The notes under the pieces: model-generated
Databases searched by the model: none
Told to the model about the DNA's origin: nothing
Seen by the model: only the letters and a program-made list of their open reading frames with translations
From: Phoronis australis
Lineage: Eukaryota > Phoronida > Phoronidae
Direction: 5' to 3'
NCBI GenBank assembly: GCA_002633005.1
Contig: NMRA01000166.1
Span: forward strand, 2,716 to 66,715
Length of the DNA: 64,000 bases
Part shown: positions 22,852 to 34,879 of the stretch, in pieces
How the letters are laid out: each line of letters starts with the position of its first letter
Numbering within the stretch: the first letter of the stretch is position 1
Made by a program: the position numbers and the translations under genes

Positions 22852-22977
22852 CATTGTCTGAGCTTGTTCACGGCGCCTCTCTAGTATTTCTCCATCACTG
22901 TATTCCTGTTCGAATTGATAACCTGTAAAACTCAACGATCCACCTGCGAAGTCGGGACTGATGAGCTCTAGCTCGTC
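22852..22977 (-). pseudogene. Exon-like acidic segment with YQFE motif
   Basis: On the reverse strand an open segment, closed upstream by TAG, reads DELELISPDFAGG, then SFTGYQFEQEYSDGEILERR and EQAQTM before a good GTACGT donor. G-Y-x-F-E-P-E-Y-x-x-x-E is a common opening of the invertebrate proteins annotated as P2X7-like; that comparison is from memory. The C-terminal Cys/His region of those proteins is not found nearby. It faces the THAP remnant, in the same layout as 54229-54739. Confidence 0.35.
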
Positions 22978-24121
22978 CTAAGTCGGGATTGCGAGTTGCC
23001 ATGTTGGCGTTTATTACTGAGCGTTCTGTTTCAAAATGAATTATTCTCACCCTAACCAATACTTATATAAAACTGAAACAAAGTCTGTCTCATTAGATGC
23101 AATTTGTAATGCCTTTAGAGTGTTCGTGAGTGCAAATGATTTGAGAAGCCAGCAATGAATAAATCACTGCGTTACCGGCTTTAGGTGCAATAAAACTAAT
23201 TGACGGGACACCTAGGCCGCCGGTGTGAGCTCATGCTAATTTAGTGTTAGCTGGCAGAAACTGTTGTGAAGCAACTCGATTTCCAACCCACGGCCAGGTG
23301 TTAGGGGAATCTTTATTTACATTTACATTACTCAAATAATGATTGTCAATGTACAACTTCTGCCCTGACGGTGCTGTGGCCAAAGCGGAACCTAAATTCG
23401 CGGCCCCCGACGAGTAAGTAGATTTGCAGTTTCGTGGCTAATTCACCAACATAATCAGGTGCACATTACTTTGGCTCACTAGTATAGTATTTTCTTGACT
23501 GGAATTTTAGTTTCCACTGAACTTTGGCTGGTTTATGTTCGTGATGTCTGATCAGTCTCCGAGCCACTGGCGGGGATAACGAGGCCGGCCGGCCGCGACG
23601 GGCCTGATCGGGCTCCGAGCCACTGGCCAGGCTAACAAGCGTTTTGTGTTTAGAACTAAAAAAATCACAAGTCTAAAGAACACAGATCTATGTTCTCCTG
23701 TCTGAATCTCACGGAAAATACTTCGAAATTATCTCCGAACAGACCCCAAACTCCTGCTACGGACCTTATTGGCCTGCCGAACTTTGTAGGCTACGGTGTG
23801 TCCAAATACCAATAAATCCGTAACAGCGAAATAAAACAACACGTTTTTATAAGAACTCGGTGTATTTTTAAGGGTTTTACATCGAAGTTTGATGATTTAT
23901 TGATGTTAAACGATGACTTCAAGCGATGAGCTGACACCAGTAACCCGTGTTGTTAACTGCTGAACAGACTGCGTGCGAAACTGTTGACGTCATTGGATAA
24001 TTTCAACATCCGTCTGCCGTCAGGTGTCAGGTAACGCAACCGTACGTGTCGTTATGGAGTAGAACTACTCGATCTAAATTGATACAAATTAGGTTGTTTT
24101 TTGGGTGGCATGTTCCTTTAA

Positions 24122-26760
24122 GCTAGCCTGATTCTCTTTAAACTTGCGTTACGATAATGAGGCAACTAAGCAGGTGTGTTTAGGCCGTGCAGTATAAGCA
24201 CCACTCTCATTGGTGAATGTGTGGCTAATATGATTTAGACTAGCCAATGAAAAGCAAGGTCACATACATAGAGCAACTTCCTGTATGTCAGCTCTCAGGG
24301 AAGCCATGCACTTCTAAATGACCTGGTCATTTGTATAAATTGGTCATTATTTAAATTGGTAAGCTGAATTTCACACGACTTCTATTACAAGTATTTTAGC
24401 CCTTGCAATAATTCAATTTTTAGTGTCTATATATATTTATTCAAAATTTTCGACACTGACTCCAGTATCTTGACTAGTAACTCACATTTGAATAACAATC
24501 TCATGATTCAGTACGATTCGCATTGGGGTGTGTCACTGTTTTCTGACTTCACTACATTCACAAGTTGTTAGTTAGTCTTATGTCTCTCGTGCACCTCAAA
24601 TATTCTTCTGTTACCATGCTAGGAATCTATTAGTGATGAGACCTCAGCTCAACAGGGATGTGTCACGTTGATTTTGGCCAGCTGACTATAAAGGCTTTTG
24701 GCATACTAGAAATTGTCCTGTATTTCGGGTCACCTGGTTGACCTTTTCTAGCTGCCGCAGCAGTAATACCGATTTACCACGCGGTACTCATTTGACTGTC
24801 CAACGCGGCTCTACAACAGACAGACGATTTTGTACAGCTAACTTATACCGCATCACACTGAGTCCCGCTAAACGGTGTATTCCAGCGCGCCAACTTCTTC
24901 TTTTTATTTATGTGTACATGCAATATAATACCACATTATAACACAAGTGAATAGTTTTTTACATAAGAGCACTCACACTCACTCGCGGGGCCTTCCAAAA
25001 ATTATGCGTTTATTAGCAAATAAAAGGTCCGTGGGAGTCCTTCAAATGTTAAAATTAAAATATTAGAATTTTTTGTTGATTAGGTTTTTTCTGTTTTAGT
25101 AATACTAAAAAATTTCGACTTTTAAGAATTTGCCATAGACTTAAGATTCATTAATCTCCTGCGAAAAATCCTATTCACAAAGAATTAATATTATATTCGG
25201 TACACGTGATTCTAACAACTTCTCGAGGGTAACATAACTTTATTTCAAGTTCCTGTTTTCATACAACTGGGACATTAAAGAATCAAAACTCACTTAATCT
25301 TTCTTATTGCAAAAGAAGGTATTGGAAAAAAAGTTGAGAAAAATTCGGTAAGATGCGCCAATTTCTGTACCAGACATTTGCGAGGTGCAAGTGAATCGAA
25401 TCATCAGTGGAAAATGGCAGCAGCATGCCGTCTAAGAACTCGGAAAACAGCTATCAAGTTGCCGTCTAAAGTAAAATTGGTAATTTTTCTCATGTGATAC
25501 TGATTACAAAGGAAGAATACTTTTACAAAAAACTTTGAAATTGTCTGCAGACAATGCATGCGTAAGTCATACTCCTGACGTGCGGCACCTGTCACGTGAG
25601 TAGTCATGACAATGGTACTTCCTATACGATACGCACACCAGAGATAAATAATAAAACTGTTTGGTTTTTCTTTCCAAAAAAGAACACAAACACTGTACAT
25701 GTACGTGTAAATGAAACGGAACAGTAATGACCCTGTTTATTTCCGATATGAATGCAGTGGTCTGCAGACACCGACGAGTCACATGACCAATTTAGCGATT
25801 ATGCAATTCGAATCCAAAAATAATAACGGTGGAAATCAAATTAAAATTCTGTATTGCTAAACAAGCTGAGATGTGATAGCAACATTTAACCACTACAGTA
25901 AGACAACTTTTAATGTCCTATTGTTAAATATATGTAGCTAGTTTACCTTAAAATGGTTCAGAACTGTGTTTAGGGATTTTAACCAATCTTCGTTCTGTTC
26001 CCTGCTAATTCACTATTTGTGTCTCATGACTGATCAAACCAGGATTCATCTAAAACAAATCACTGTGTCATCAGGTGATCCAGCCGTTCTCGATGGAAAC
26101 ACTTTCCCCACACTTGTGTAACTCGTTAGTCACGTTTGCCGGTTTAGCAGATGTTTCTCAAACATTGGGTGTAGATAAGGGTTATAGGGCATTCTTTTAT
26201 TATGAGAGTTAATTGGGAAATCAGTGTTCATACAATGTATTTATTCATAGGTCAGAACCGGGTTTAGTTTCTGCAGTGGTACGATAACAGCAACATTCCG
26301 CTGCGTATTTGCGATCCAAGAATATTCTAACGTTCAATACTGTGGTTGTGAGGAGTTCTCGATAAAATTATAATCTCAAACCCTCAAATGGTGAATAGTG
26401 CACCTGTCTGACACCTTATCGTGGACAACGCAAAAGTAAAATTCTAGTCTCAGATTACAAGTGGAAATTTGAGTAATAATGATTTCCTCTGTAGCACATT
26501 CGTTCCATGCCCATCGAAATGGCAGAAAATTTGAGGAAGTTTTTTATAATGTTTATTACGAAATCATCGATACAATGAATATACATAACCCAGAAAGCGC
26601 CAAGAGGCATTATATCTGAACGGTTAAAAAAGTACAAAGAACTCTATATACAATTATTTTACACAAATACATAAATTAAAAAAAACTGTTGTTAAGATTA
26701 CAATGACATATGATTACGAAAGTAAATAAATCATTTTCATACACATGTATACAATTCTAT
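24122..26760. other. Intergenic stretch, nothing recognised
   Basis: A/T-rich sequence. The overlapping reverse-strand frames near 25404-25782 and 26455-26637 have no family features that I recognise. Confidence 0.5.
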
Positions 26761-26826
26761 CCACTCACACAAAGAGATTTAATGTTATAAAGAAATTTTG
26801 ATACTATTTCGAATAAAACTTTATTT

Positions 26827-27820
26827 TCATTTGGGTTGAGTTCTTGGCTTCCATATAGAAAAAAAATTAATTTTGTTGTACACTTGTGGAATTTCAGAAT
26901 ATCTGTTATAAATATTGGGGTATTGTTCGAGTGTCTGGAAAAGCTGTCCCTTCTGCTCCTTGCATACCTCACAAGCAAGGAAAACATGAGCATTTGTCTG
27001 TGCGTCTCCACAGCAACACAGAGGCGAAATATTATTAAAATTATGTCTTAATTTCTTGATGTTTAGGAATAGACCGCATCTTGATCTATAAAGGATTATT
27101 TCGTGGTTGCGAGGATGTTGGAACGATGTCAATGGGACTGGCAACTCTTGAGTAGTCCTATGCATTTTGAAGTTATTTTGTAGAGTGCCCACTGAAGTGC
27201 CGCGAAGTGCTTTCTTTTATTTTGGATGGTAAGGAATTATTCCAGTTGTCAATACAAGTTAATATGGTAGATTTCCTGAAGCCTTGGCTGAGGAAAGATG
27301 GAACAGTGTGCATATTACTTTGCCGCAGTCCTGGTCTCGTGTTAGGTCTTTTGTAGGTGTCAAAGAGGATTTTATTTGAGTAATTGTTTATGTTGGTTAA
27401 GACTTTGAATGTATACATGGACAAGTGGAGTTTACGACGGGTTGCTAGTTTGCTCCAGTTGAGACTGTTTAGAACCTTGATTGTGTTGGATCCTTTGTAT
27501 GCTCCTGTTATGGCTAAAGCTGCTTGGTATTGTAGTCTTTCTAATTGAAGAAGTATGCCAGCGTTTGCCGATTGGTAGATTATGTCACAGTAATCTGGAT
27601 GTGGAAGAACAAAAGACTTGAATAGAGTTTCAAGATGCATGGAGTTGAGATGACGAGAGACAATTCTAATTGGATAAATTTTGTACTTTTTGAACGAGTT
27701 CGCGACATTTGAGGAAGTGCGTTGAATGCTTTAAATAAATAGCCGTATAAAGGTACGTTACGTATCTTAGATTTGTTGGTCCGTACTTTTGAAACTAGAC
27801 CAGCGAGACTCGTTTGCACT
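26827..27820 (-). pseudogene. LINE (non-LTR retrotransposon) 3' remnant
   Basis: The reverse strand encodes the end of a reverse transcriptase polyprotein. LETLFKSFVLPHPDYCDIIY is the conserved stretch after the RT fingers and palm (K-S-F-[VI]-L-P-H-x-[DE]-Y-[CG]-D). It is followed by LERLQYQAALAITGAYKGS, then WNNSLPSKIK. After a frameshift near 27180-27190 the tail continues with a Cys/His motif, LCCCGDAQTNAHVFLACEVC, as in CR1/L2-like elements. A second frame change lies upstream near 27640. The RT catalytic YxDD region, endonuclease and ORF1 are absent, so this is a 5'-truncated dead copy. Confidence 0.85.
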
Positions 27821-27830
27821 TGGACATGGA

Positions 27831-29900
27831 TTTACTGCACGCCACAGTATGACGATTTTTACAATTTGCACACAGTCTCTTACAATGAGCGTAATGGGCC
27901 TGGTCTGGGTCAGAGGATGCTCTTTTCACTTTAAAACTGAGCTTTAATCCATAAACGGTGCAGATGCCTTGCGCTTAGTATTCCAGGCAGTGACTTATGG
28001 TCTATTCTAAGGAATTAATTGGATTGGGAAGGCAAAACACCAGATTTAGTAGTGATGATAATGAGCTATTCAAGGTCGTTGATCCCCGTAGAGTTTAGCA
28101 AGGCCTCCATGTAAACGACCTCGAGCATTTCACCCCCAGATGGTCAAATGGCCTCTGGTAGTCGACTTCAACAAAGTTTGTGTTTAAAGTAAAAATGACC
28201 TGTGCTTCGGGATACGGACGCTTTTGGTAGAGTGAAATCATTGTTGTAGAAATCATACGGTTGTCGTATAGTACACGCCTAATGCAATGATCCAGTGATG
28301 GTTTTAGAGAAACGTTGCTGTGGGACAGTTTATAAGACCAGCACGTTAGTATTTCTGTCTTTTTTCCGATTCGATTTTCGTAGGGAGCAGGCATACGCGA
28401 TTTCTTGTGCTACCTCACAGCGATTAAGTAGTGATTGGTCAAAACGTGTAATTAAACCGAACACATACATTCCTAATTAGATTCGTATGCTAGATCAGAC
28501 CTCGCTAACGTGGTTTTGGTTAGTTTTGACCAGCCATTCGGCATTGTTCTTGTCTAGAAATCTTAATGCACTGCGTATTGTTTAAGACAAAATATGGTAT
28601 GATTGCAAAACATAAAGCCCGTTCCGGATTACAAAGCGGTAGAACTATCCTTTGCCCCACAGGTAAAAAAGCGCGTTGTTTTTATTGACCTATTTTAGAA
28701 TGTCAGACACATTTCCACAGGTCATTTCGGAAACCGTCGAAGAACGGTATGGTCATGCAAAAATTTTCAATTATTTAAAACCGGAATTGAAAAGCTATTT
28801 TCAAGAAGGGGGCTTCTGTTCGGTTCAAAATTAACCCGACGAACTTGCTTTATCAACTTTGCATTTTCTTGTCTTTTGATGTCAGAAAGGCAAAGATCAT
28901 AACACACGTACCCACGGATATTTGTTACATCTATCCAACAATTGCACCCCAGACCCACGCCACAGTTGTACTACTCGGTTGGCATTGTAAGGCCGAATAA
29001 AGTAATGCAGCTTGTTAAAAACACCACAACAAGAAAGAACATTCGGAACTCCAAAGTGGCGCGAAAACACCAGGCTCCAAAAAGATCTAGACGGATATCG
29101 CGGTATACGTAATGTAGGTAAATACAGCGAGATTCGCGTGCTGTTGTGTAGTCCGAAACGGCAATATTGTAATGCGGTCATAAGCCCGAGTTTACCATAT
29201 TGCAGCCTAGTGGGCAAATGAGAATTTCATACATCAATGACGCGGGGCACGCTCCTATAATCCCCTTCCATTCAAGTGAGATGGGAATGGCGGATTTGTC
29301 ATTGCTAGCGCCTCTTTTTTCTATACGGACGCCCTCGTGATCTTCTGTTAAACTGGAGCTTCGCCCAGCACTCTTTAATGCACTAATGTTTTGCCTGGAT
29401 TAAAACTGCATATTGTTTTTCTTAGGTGTCCGAGAAACAGAAGTCAAAACTAAGGCACTCAGTTTAACCAAATCGGCTTCAAAAATTCTCTACTTACAAC
29501 CAGACTTTATTTCCTTTGCCAAGAACAACCGTCCTCGAAGCCCTTGGGTATAAAAAGCTCTTTGAAAATTGGGGGTTGGCATGCAATTCTAAAGTTTAAC
29601 CTCCTCAAATTTATTCGCAGATTTTAACCTGGATAAATGTTAAAAACATCCTGGATTTTGAAAGTGATTTTATCACGTCCAGTAACATATTTCTAAGACA
29701 CCACAGCAATTTTCATTCACGATCATAATTCGTATGCCCAGAAATGCAAAAACTGACGCGAGTGGGCGTGAAATGCGAGTGAAACTGTTACCTTTGATTA
29801 GATCATCCATAAAGCTAACTAAGCTGAAGGATAGGGTCCCTACATACAACACGACCAGGCCCTGCCTTGCAGCAGCAGTGCCCAGCACACAATGTTTTTT
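27831..29900. other. Intergenic stretch, nothing recognised
   Basis: Several overlapping frames (28095-28394, 28897-29217) lack recognisable motifs or convincing splice context. Confidence 0.45.
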
Positions 29901-29934
29901 TTTCTGGGAAACATATTAAAGATACTAGAAATAT

Positions 29935-30740
29935 TTATGCAGATATAATTAGGAAATGGAAGGATTTGTAAATAAATTGCGGTTGGTTTAAAAGAAAACG
30001 ATAGTTGATACTGACACTTAAAAACAAGTGTGAACATATGAAACTTCTTAGTAATTCCCAATATTACGCAATCATTATTTGATAGTGAGAAAGAAACAAA
30101 TAATAAAAACTGTGCCTTGTTTCATTAGGGTAACGACAATGTTGTGGGGGTTTCCCAGGGATTCCCGTGTCGTCCTAAGAAATATGGACGAGAAGTGTGT
30201 GGAAATAACAAGAATTTGCACTACCAGAGGCGCAAAATGACATGATGCTGAATATTTTCCAAGGTAGGGGCAAAATGAAATTACAGAACGAATGCTTTCG
30301 TTGTGGACAACAAGAGGTAGTGAGGACTGCTGGCCGATTAGCCAGACCTCATTGGGTGGTGGCGTTCAGCTTCTGTAAACACTAAGAGCTTGTAGCCATT
30401 GGACTATCGAGACAATTAAGGGCATCTTTTTGGATGCAGAGTGCTACAAGAAAAGTAGGATACCTGCACATTTACAGAGTAATTCCAGGTAAAAAATCAT
30501 GACACTTTAAACAGTATTGTTCCAGAGCGTCACAAAAGGCAACCTTTCAGAGTGTTAATTGTTGTTTTGTTTAGTTCACTATCAAAAAGCAGTAAACTGT
30601 TGCGTAATATTTGGAATTACTAAGGTTTTATATATGTTTTCATTAGTTTTTAAGTGTATAAATTGTAGTGTTTTCTTTAAATTCGCAATTTACTTACAAA
30701 TTTCTTTTCCTGGTGATACATGTACACAGTTTCCAGGAAG
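29935..30740. repeat. Imperfect foldback, arms separated by about 440 bp
   Basis: The arm at about 29935-30115 is the diverged inverted copy of about 30553-30740. Paired landmarks are CTTAGTAATTCCCAATATTA with AATATTTGGAATTACTAAG, and GGTTTAAAAGAAAACGATAG with GTGTTTTCTTTAAATTCGC. The spacer is featureless. It may be an old TIR element. Confidence 0.6.
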
Positions 30741-30854
30741 TCACTAGGTGGCGCTTGCTCCAAATTTGAATATTCACGGTTATAATGAGACATGACATCT
30801 TCAAGCGCGAGCACTATTATGTGGCTACACTTCAGTAGGCCAGCAGCTGTTATC

Positions 30855-31830
30855 CATAGGCGGATTTAGGGGGGGGCCCAGGGGGCCCGGGCCCCCCCCC
30901 TTGGCTGCCGCAAACTTGAAAAAATAAAACAGTAAGAGCGTAGGGAAATGTTGAGTTTATTAATTAACCCCGGTAATTAAAATTATGCGGAAGAAAAAAT
31001 ATTTAAATGTGTGCAGTTTTAGTGTTGTGGGGGGGGGTCTCAAATTCAATTTCAAGTGTCAAATTCGGAACACGGCGCATTCGTAACGGAAGTATGGCTA
31101 AGTATAGGCTCTCCCGCGATATCCCAGGCGACCGGCAGTGGCGCTGTGCACTACGACTCCTTTTCCGTCGTCTGCTCCACTGTGCAATGAAGAAAATTTA
31201 CTTCATTTTTTAAAGAAATGGAACCTGAGTGACGATGAAAAAACAGTGGCTGCTGGTAAGATGTGAATTTTAATCGAAGCCTTAGTGAATCACTCAGAAA
31301 CTCGCAATACTCTCTTTGTCAAACCTTATCTTAAAGCAATCCCGTCATTATTGCCAACACGAAAGACGGATTTGGTCTTTTGGGCATTTGAAGACTATTT
31401 TAAATTCGACAAATTTGTTAAAAATTGATGGCACAAAATATAAAACGTGTACTAAGCATTACAAAAAGAAGTAGGTTTCGCGCGCAAACGCTGTGGACAA
31501 TAAACTAGTAGGTCTCTTAGTACGTGGTTGGTAGGTCGTTCGTGGTGGTGTAGTGGTAATGCACGTGCCCTCAGGCCGCCTGTTCGTGAGTTCGAATCTT
31601 CAGAAGTCGCAGTTTTTCCTGTTTGACACGTTCTCCGTTTTTTTTTTTTTTTTGCTTTTTTTCTTGGATAACATTTCAGGAATCAAGGAAAATGCTTGAT
31701 TTTTAGAGGTAAAAACAGAACCCCCCCCCCCTCCCGACCTCCCCCCATTCGATGCTATGTGGTTCACTTTACGCAAATGCTTGCAGCCGGACAAAATGTT
31801 GCCCCCCCTTGGGATATCCTAGATCCGCCA
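30855..31830. mobile_element. hAT-like element, 976 bp, with 8-bp target duplication
   Basis: The left end is CATAGGCGGATTTAGGGGGG and the right end CCTAGATCCGCCA, inverted in relation to each other. CTGTTATC occurs exactly on both sides (30847-30854 and 31831-31838), a perfect 8-bp duplication as expected for hAT elements. G and C homopolymer tracts lie inside both ends. There is no transposase; a tRNA-like segment sits about 290 bp from the right end. Confidence 0.75.
31538..31606 (+). ncRNA. tRNA-like segment (probable SINE head or tRNA pseudogene)
   Basis: GGTGTAGTGGTAATGC resembles the A box of the RNA polymerase III promoter, and GAGTTCGAATCTT about 30 bp later resembles the B box and T-loop. 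The acceptor and anticodon stems do not pair convincingly, and a T run follows at about 31639. It is more likely a SINE piece within the hAT-like element than a functional tRNA gene. Confidence 0.4.
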
Positions 31831-31838
31831 CTGTTATC

Positions 31839-33480
31839 AATGGCACTTTTGTAATGTTCACAGCACATTTTGTTGAATGCGTCAAAAGAACAAGTTTACT
31901 ATCGTGAAGGTGATACACTTAACTAGTCAATGTTGATTTTATCTCGATGACAGCCTCGTCGGCATGAGCGTACGTCAAACATATTAACTGGGATTCCCTT
32001 CGTTGATGAAAAGAGTACCCTCGAACAGCCGAAATACGAGCAACCAAATGACTTTCAAGAGTTCAAGGATAGCTCTTTGTTCAAATGGTAAATGAAAAAT
32101 CCTCACTTACAAACTGTAAAATAAGCGTGCATTTTTGAAAATCTATGCGTACTAATCATGGCAGAAATATGTTTAATAGACGTATGTCCAGAATACAAAT
32201 ACCGGTAACCAACATTGGTGTTTTTAAGCCAAATATCCGATAAAATGACCACTGCCAGTGAATGCTTTCACACCCTTACACCGAAAAATAACTGTCAGAT
32301 AGTCACGTACGCCGCATCCAGCCACACGGCGGCTACTAATGCGAGACAAATGTCGAACGTTTTTAGCACATGAGACCGGCAAGTGCTAATTTCTTTAGAT
32401 ACAATGCACATCTAGCTCGTTAGATTGCGTGGCTCTGGCCAAAAGACGGTATCTGCTCTGGCAAATGAACTCTGGTGACACGCACGCGCTCGCTTACTCA
32501 CAAACGCAGACAACTTCAAAACAAACGCCACGTGACAACAACATGTGTGTTCATCCAGACATTTTCTCATGTTGCCAATCATACATATAGATGGCACAAT
32601 GTACTAGCACAGATTTGTACCTGCCGTGATCCCGACTCCACGGGAACTTAAAAATCTTAGGGACGCTACTTGGAAAACTTAAGGAGAATTTCAGGTCATT
32701 TGCTTGAGTCGAAACTATATTTTTATTCAAGTATTCAAGTCGCCATATCGACGATTGCGAGGCAGGTAGTCGGCAAGTTTTCGCCCTGGGATTTCAGCAC
32801 AATTTTCTGTAAAATGATCGTAATTTAGGTTTGATAGCAATGCACCACAGTTTTGTAGAAAGCCTTTCATAGATTACAGATACGTCACTGAGCGTTAATA
32901 TGATGAATCTTAGCTTCCGATTTCACCCGTTTCGGAGACCGTGTTTCAACGGCCTTGGGTTATAATAAGCGCCCCCCCCCCCCCCNCCCCCCCAGAAACG
33001 AACTTTTCTAAGCGCCCTGGGCGGTTATTACGGCGAATACGGTAAGCGTGTCGGAATTTGTTGTCAGAAATAGAATGGGAGACTTAGGGAGTGTGCAAAA
33101 ATAAGTCAATTCAAAACAATTACGAGGAACTTTAAACAACAATGTAAAACATCTAATCTCTGGAAAGATGGAGAATCAAAAGCACTAACAAGAAGCCACT
33201 TACTGGGAAGAATTGGGTGTGTTAAAATTACAAGAGCTCATATCATGACAAAACTTTACTACGGCTGCAAACAAAGGAAAGTGAACTGAACATCACTTTG
33301 TGAGTTTACAAAATAAAAACACTCCTAAGGAAATGTGACAATCATCAACCAATGGCTACGGGAATTCGGCAAATTACCGGAAAATGATAAAAGATTATCA
33401 ATAAGTCAGCAGATCATGTGTACATGCTCCCATTGGGTTACATAAAATTAGCAAATTGCTACGTAGACAACCATTTGAAA
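31839..33480. other. Intergenic stretch with a poly-C tract
   Basis: A C run containing the only isolated N (32986) lies at 32972-32993, between TTATAATAAGCG and GCGCCCTGGGCGGTTATTA, which are partly inverted copies. No gene was recognised. Confidence 0.5.
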
Positions 33481-33487
33481 CCAAGAG

Positions 33488-33495
33488 TATTTATA
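33488..33495 (+). promoter_or_regulatory. TATA box of the forward peptide-precursor copy
   Basis: TATTTATA lies about 65 bp before the mutated start codon. The surrounding sequence (CTACGTAGACAACCA upstream, GCTCAAGG downstream) aligns with the region before the reverse-strand gene. The core promoter was therefore duplicated with the gene. Confidence 0.55.
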
Positions 33496-33557
33496 GCTCA
33501 AGGTCCTTTCTTGAAACTAGTCGAAGTACTGGCTAGAGCACAAGATACCAGAAAAAG

Positions 33558-34098
33558 ATAGGCATTTGTGCTTTAACTTCAATAGTTATCATTAGTTGTT
33601 TGTTACCATTCCACCTGTCTGCTGACAGAGCTCGCTTGCCGCCTGGTTGGAACAATATTAGTAAGAAAATAATTTTCACTGGAAGTCCAAGTAGAGATGA
33701 ATGCTCCACCGAACAAGAGTGCAGACGAAACTATTCTTGTAAGGATGCACTCGGCTGTGAACGATTCGGCATAGGAAAGAAGCGATCTGGCAGACTCAGT
33801 ATTGGTAAGAAAATAATTTTCACTGGAAGTCCGAGTAGAGATGAATGCTCCACCGAACAAGAGTGCAGACGAAACTATTCTTGTAAGGATGCACTCGGCT
33901 GTGAACGATTCGGCATAGGAAAGAAGCGATTTGGCAGACTCAGTATATAAGAAAATAGTTCTCATTAGAAGTCCGAGTAGATATGAATGCTCCACCGAAC
34001 AAGAGTGCAGACGAAACTATTCTTGTAAGAATGCACTCGGCTGTGAACGATTCGGCATAGGAAAGAAGCGATCTGGCAGACTCCGATTCATTTCTTAA
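33558..34098 (+). pseudogene. Cysteine-rich repeat peptide precursor, forward copy (start lost, frameshifted)
   Basis: This is a paralogue of the intact gene at 43617-44411. From 33561 the frame encodes a signal-like stretch, ICALTSIVIISCLLPFHLSA, matching the other copy. The codon aligned with the start ATG is ATA, and there is no other upstream in-frame ATG. After a short linker come two almost identical 144-bp units (33661-33804 and 33805-33948; I count about two differences). Each has four Cys spaced CX5CX5CX5C and is followed by GIGKKR and later LSIGKK. A 2-bp loss at the start of unit 3 creates TAA (33948-33950). Unit 3 is otherwise open in another frame, keeps all four Cys and ends at TAA 34096-34098. 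The roughly 95-residue pro-region of the intact gene is absent. A first exon elsewhere or non-ATG initiation could rescue units 1-2, but a pseudogene is more likely. Confidence 0.7.
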
Positions 34099-34879
34099 AG
34101 ACTTCATAAAACGGATCTTTACGATCTTTACGCAAACTATTTTGTTCGTGTCGTGAAATCCATAGTTTATTCATGATATATTTTACTTAGCATGTTGGTT
34201 TTGATGGTATTTTCAATATTATTACTTGACAAGTGGATTGTTGGTATTTAGATTAACTTCTTTTGGCTTTCATTTGAGTCAGTGGTCCATCCGGTGAAAG
34301 AACACGTTTCGATGAACCACGTAGCAAACTAGATTATGTAACGATCGTTCACAGAATGATTTCCCTGAGACAGCTGACTATTACCATATGTGGCAAACAA
34401 AATAGAGAAGTTCTTATGATTGTTGTGAAAGTTCTTAGAGTTGTTTATTGTTATTTCCTGTAGAATCTTGAATCATGAAGTTTAATGCATGCAACTTACA
34501 TATATGTTACGTATATATAAACCTTTCACTTTTCTAATAAAGACAGTCCTCACGTTGCTACTGCCGGCTGCTGCTACTAGAGTAGTTCCGTGTTCTGCAC
34601 TTTGTTACAATTGCAACCACCTCATTGACGGACCGAGACGTATCACACAACAACGCGTCTGCTACGTTCTCTCTAATCCCCACTCACGTTATACTACAAT
34701 TCGAAACTTTTAAGCTTAGGAGCTCTTTCAACAACATTGATTTAAAAAAATAAACTGCATTGATATCGATTTTAATTTAATATTTAAATTTGTTTAGTGC
34801 ACCAACAGAATGACTACCGAACTAAATGATAATTCGAAATTTGTAATTGTTGAACATACACAGTAGAACTTTCAAATTG
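34099..34879. other. 3' flank of the forward peptide copy
   Basis: This A/T-rich flank has AATAAA near 34537 as a distant polyadenylation candidate. No gene was seen. Confidence 0.4.

Larger units (their letters stand above)
22450..24117 (+). mobile_element. Kolobok-like element (TTAA target, 1.67 kb) with THAP remnant
   Basis: The inverted ends are AGGAGAATGCCACCC at the left and GGGTGGCATGTTCCT at the right. The tetranucleotide TTAA flanks both ends exactly (22446-22449 and 24118-24121). TTAA duplication together with a THAP-type zinc finger near the left end is typical of the Kolobok superfamily. No DDE catalytic core was recognised, so the copy is non-autonomous or badly decayed. A 56-bp-period duplication (GATC..., 23550-23580 and 23606-23636) with a GGCCGGCCGGCCG tract lies in the middle. 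Confidence 0.7.

Noticed and set aside
31538-31606. Functional tRNA gene
   Set aside because: Promoter boxes are present, but the stems do not pair well enough; described instead as a SINE- or pseudogene-like segment.
33603-33995. 130-codon reverse frame across the forward peptide repeats
   Set aside because: It is the antisense of the 144-bp units; its apparent protein repeats simply mirror the real + strand units, which match the intact paralogue.
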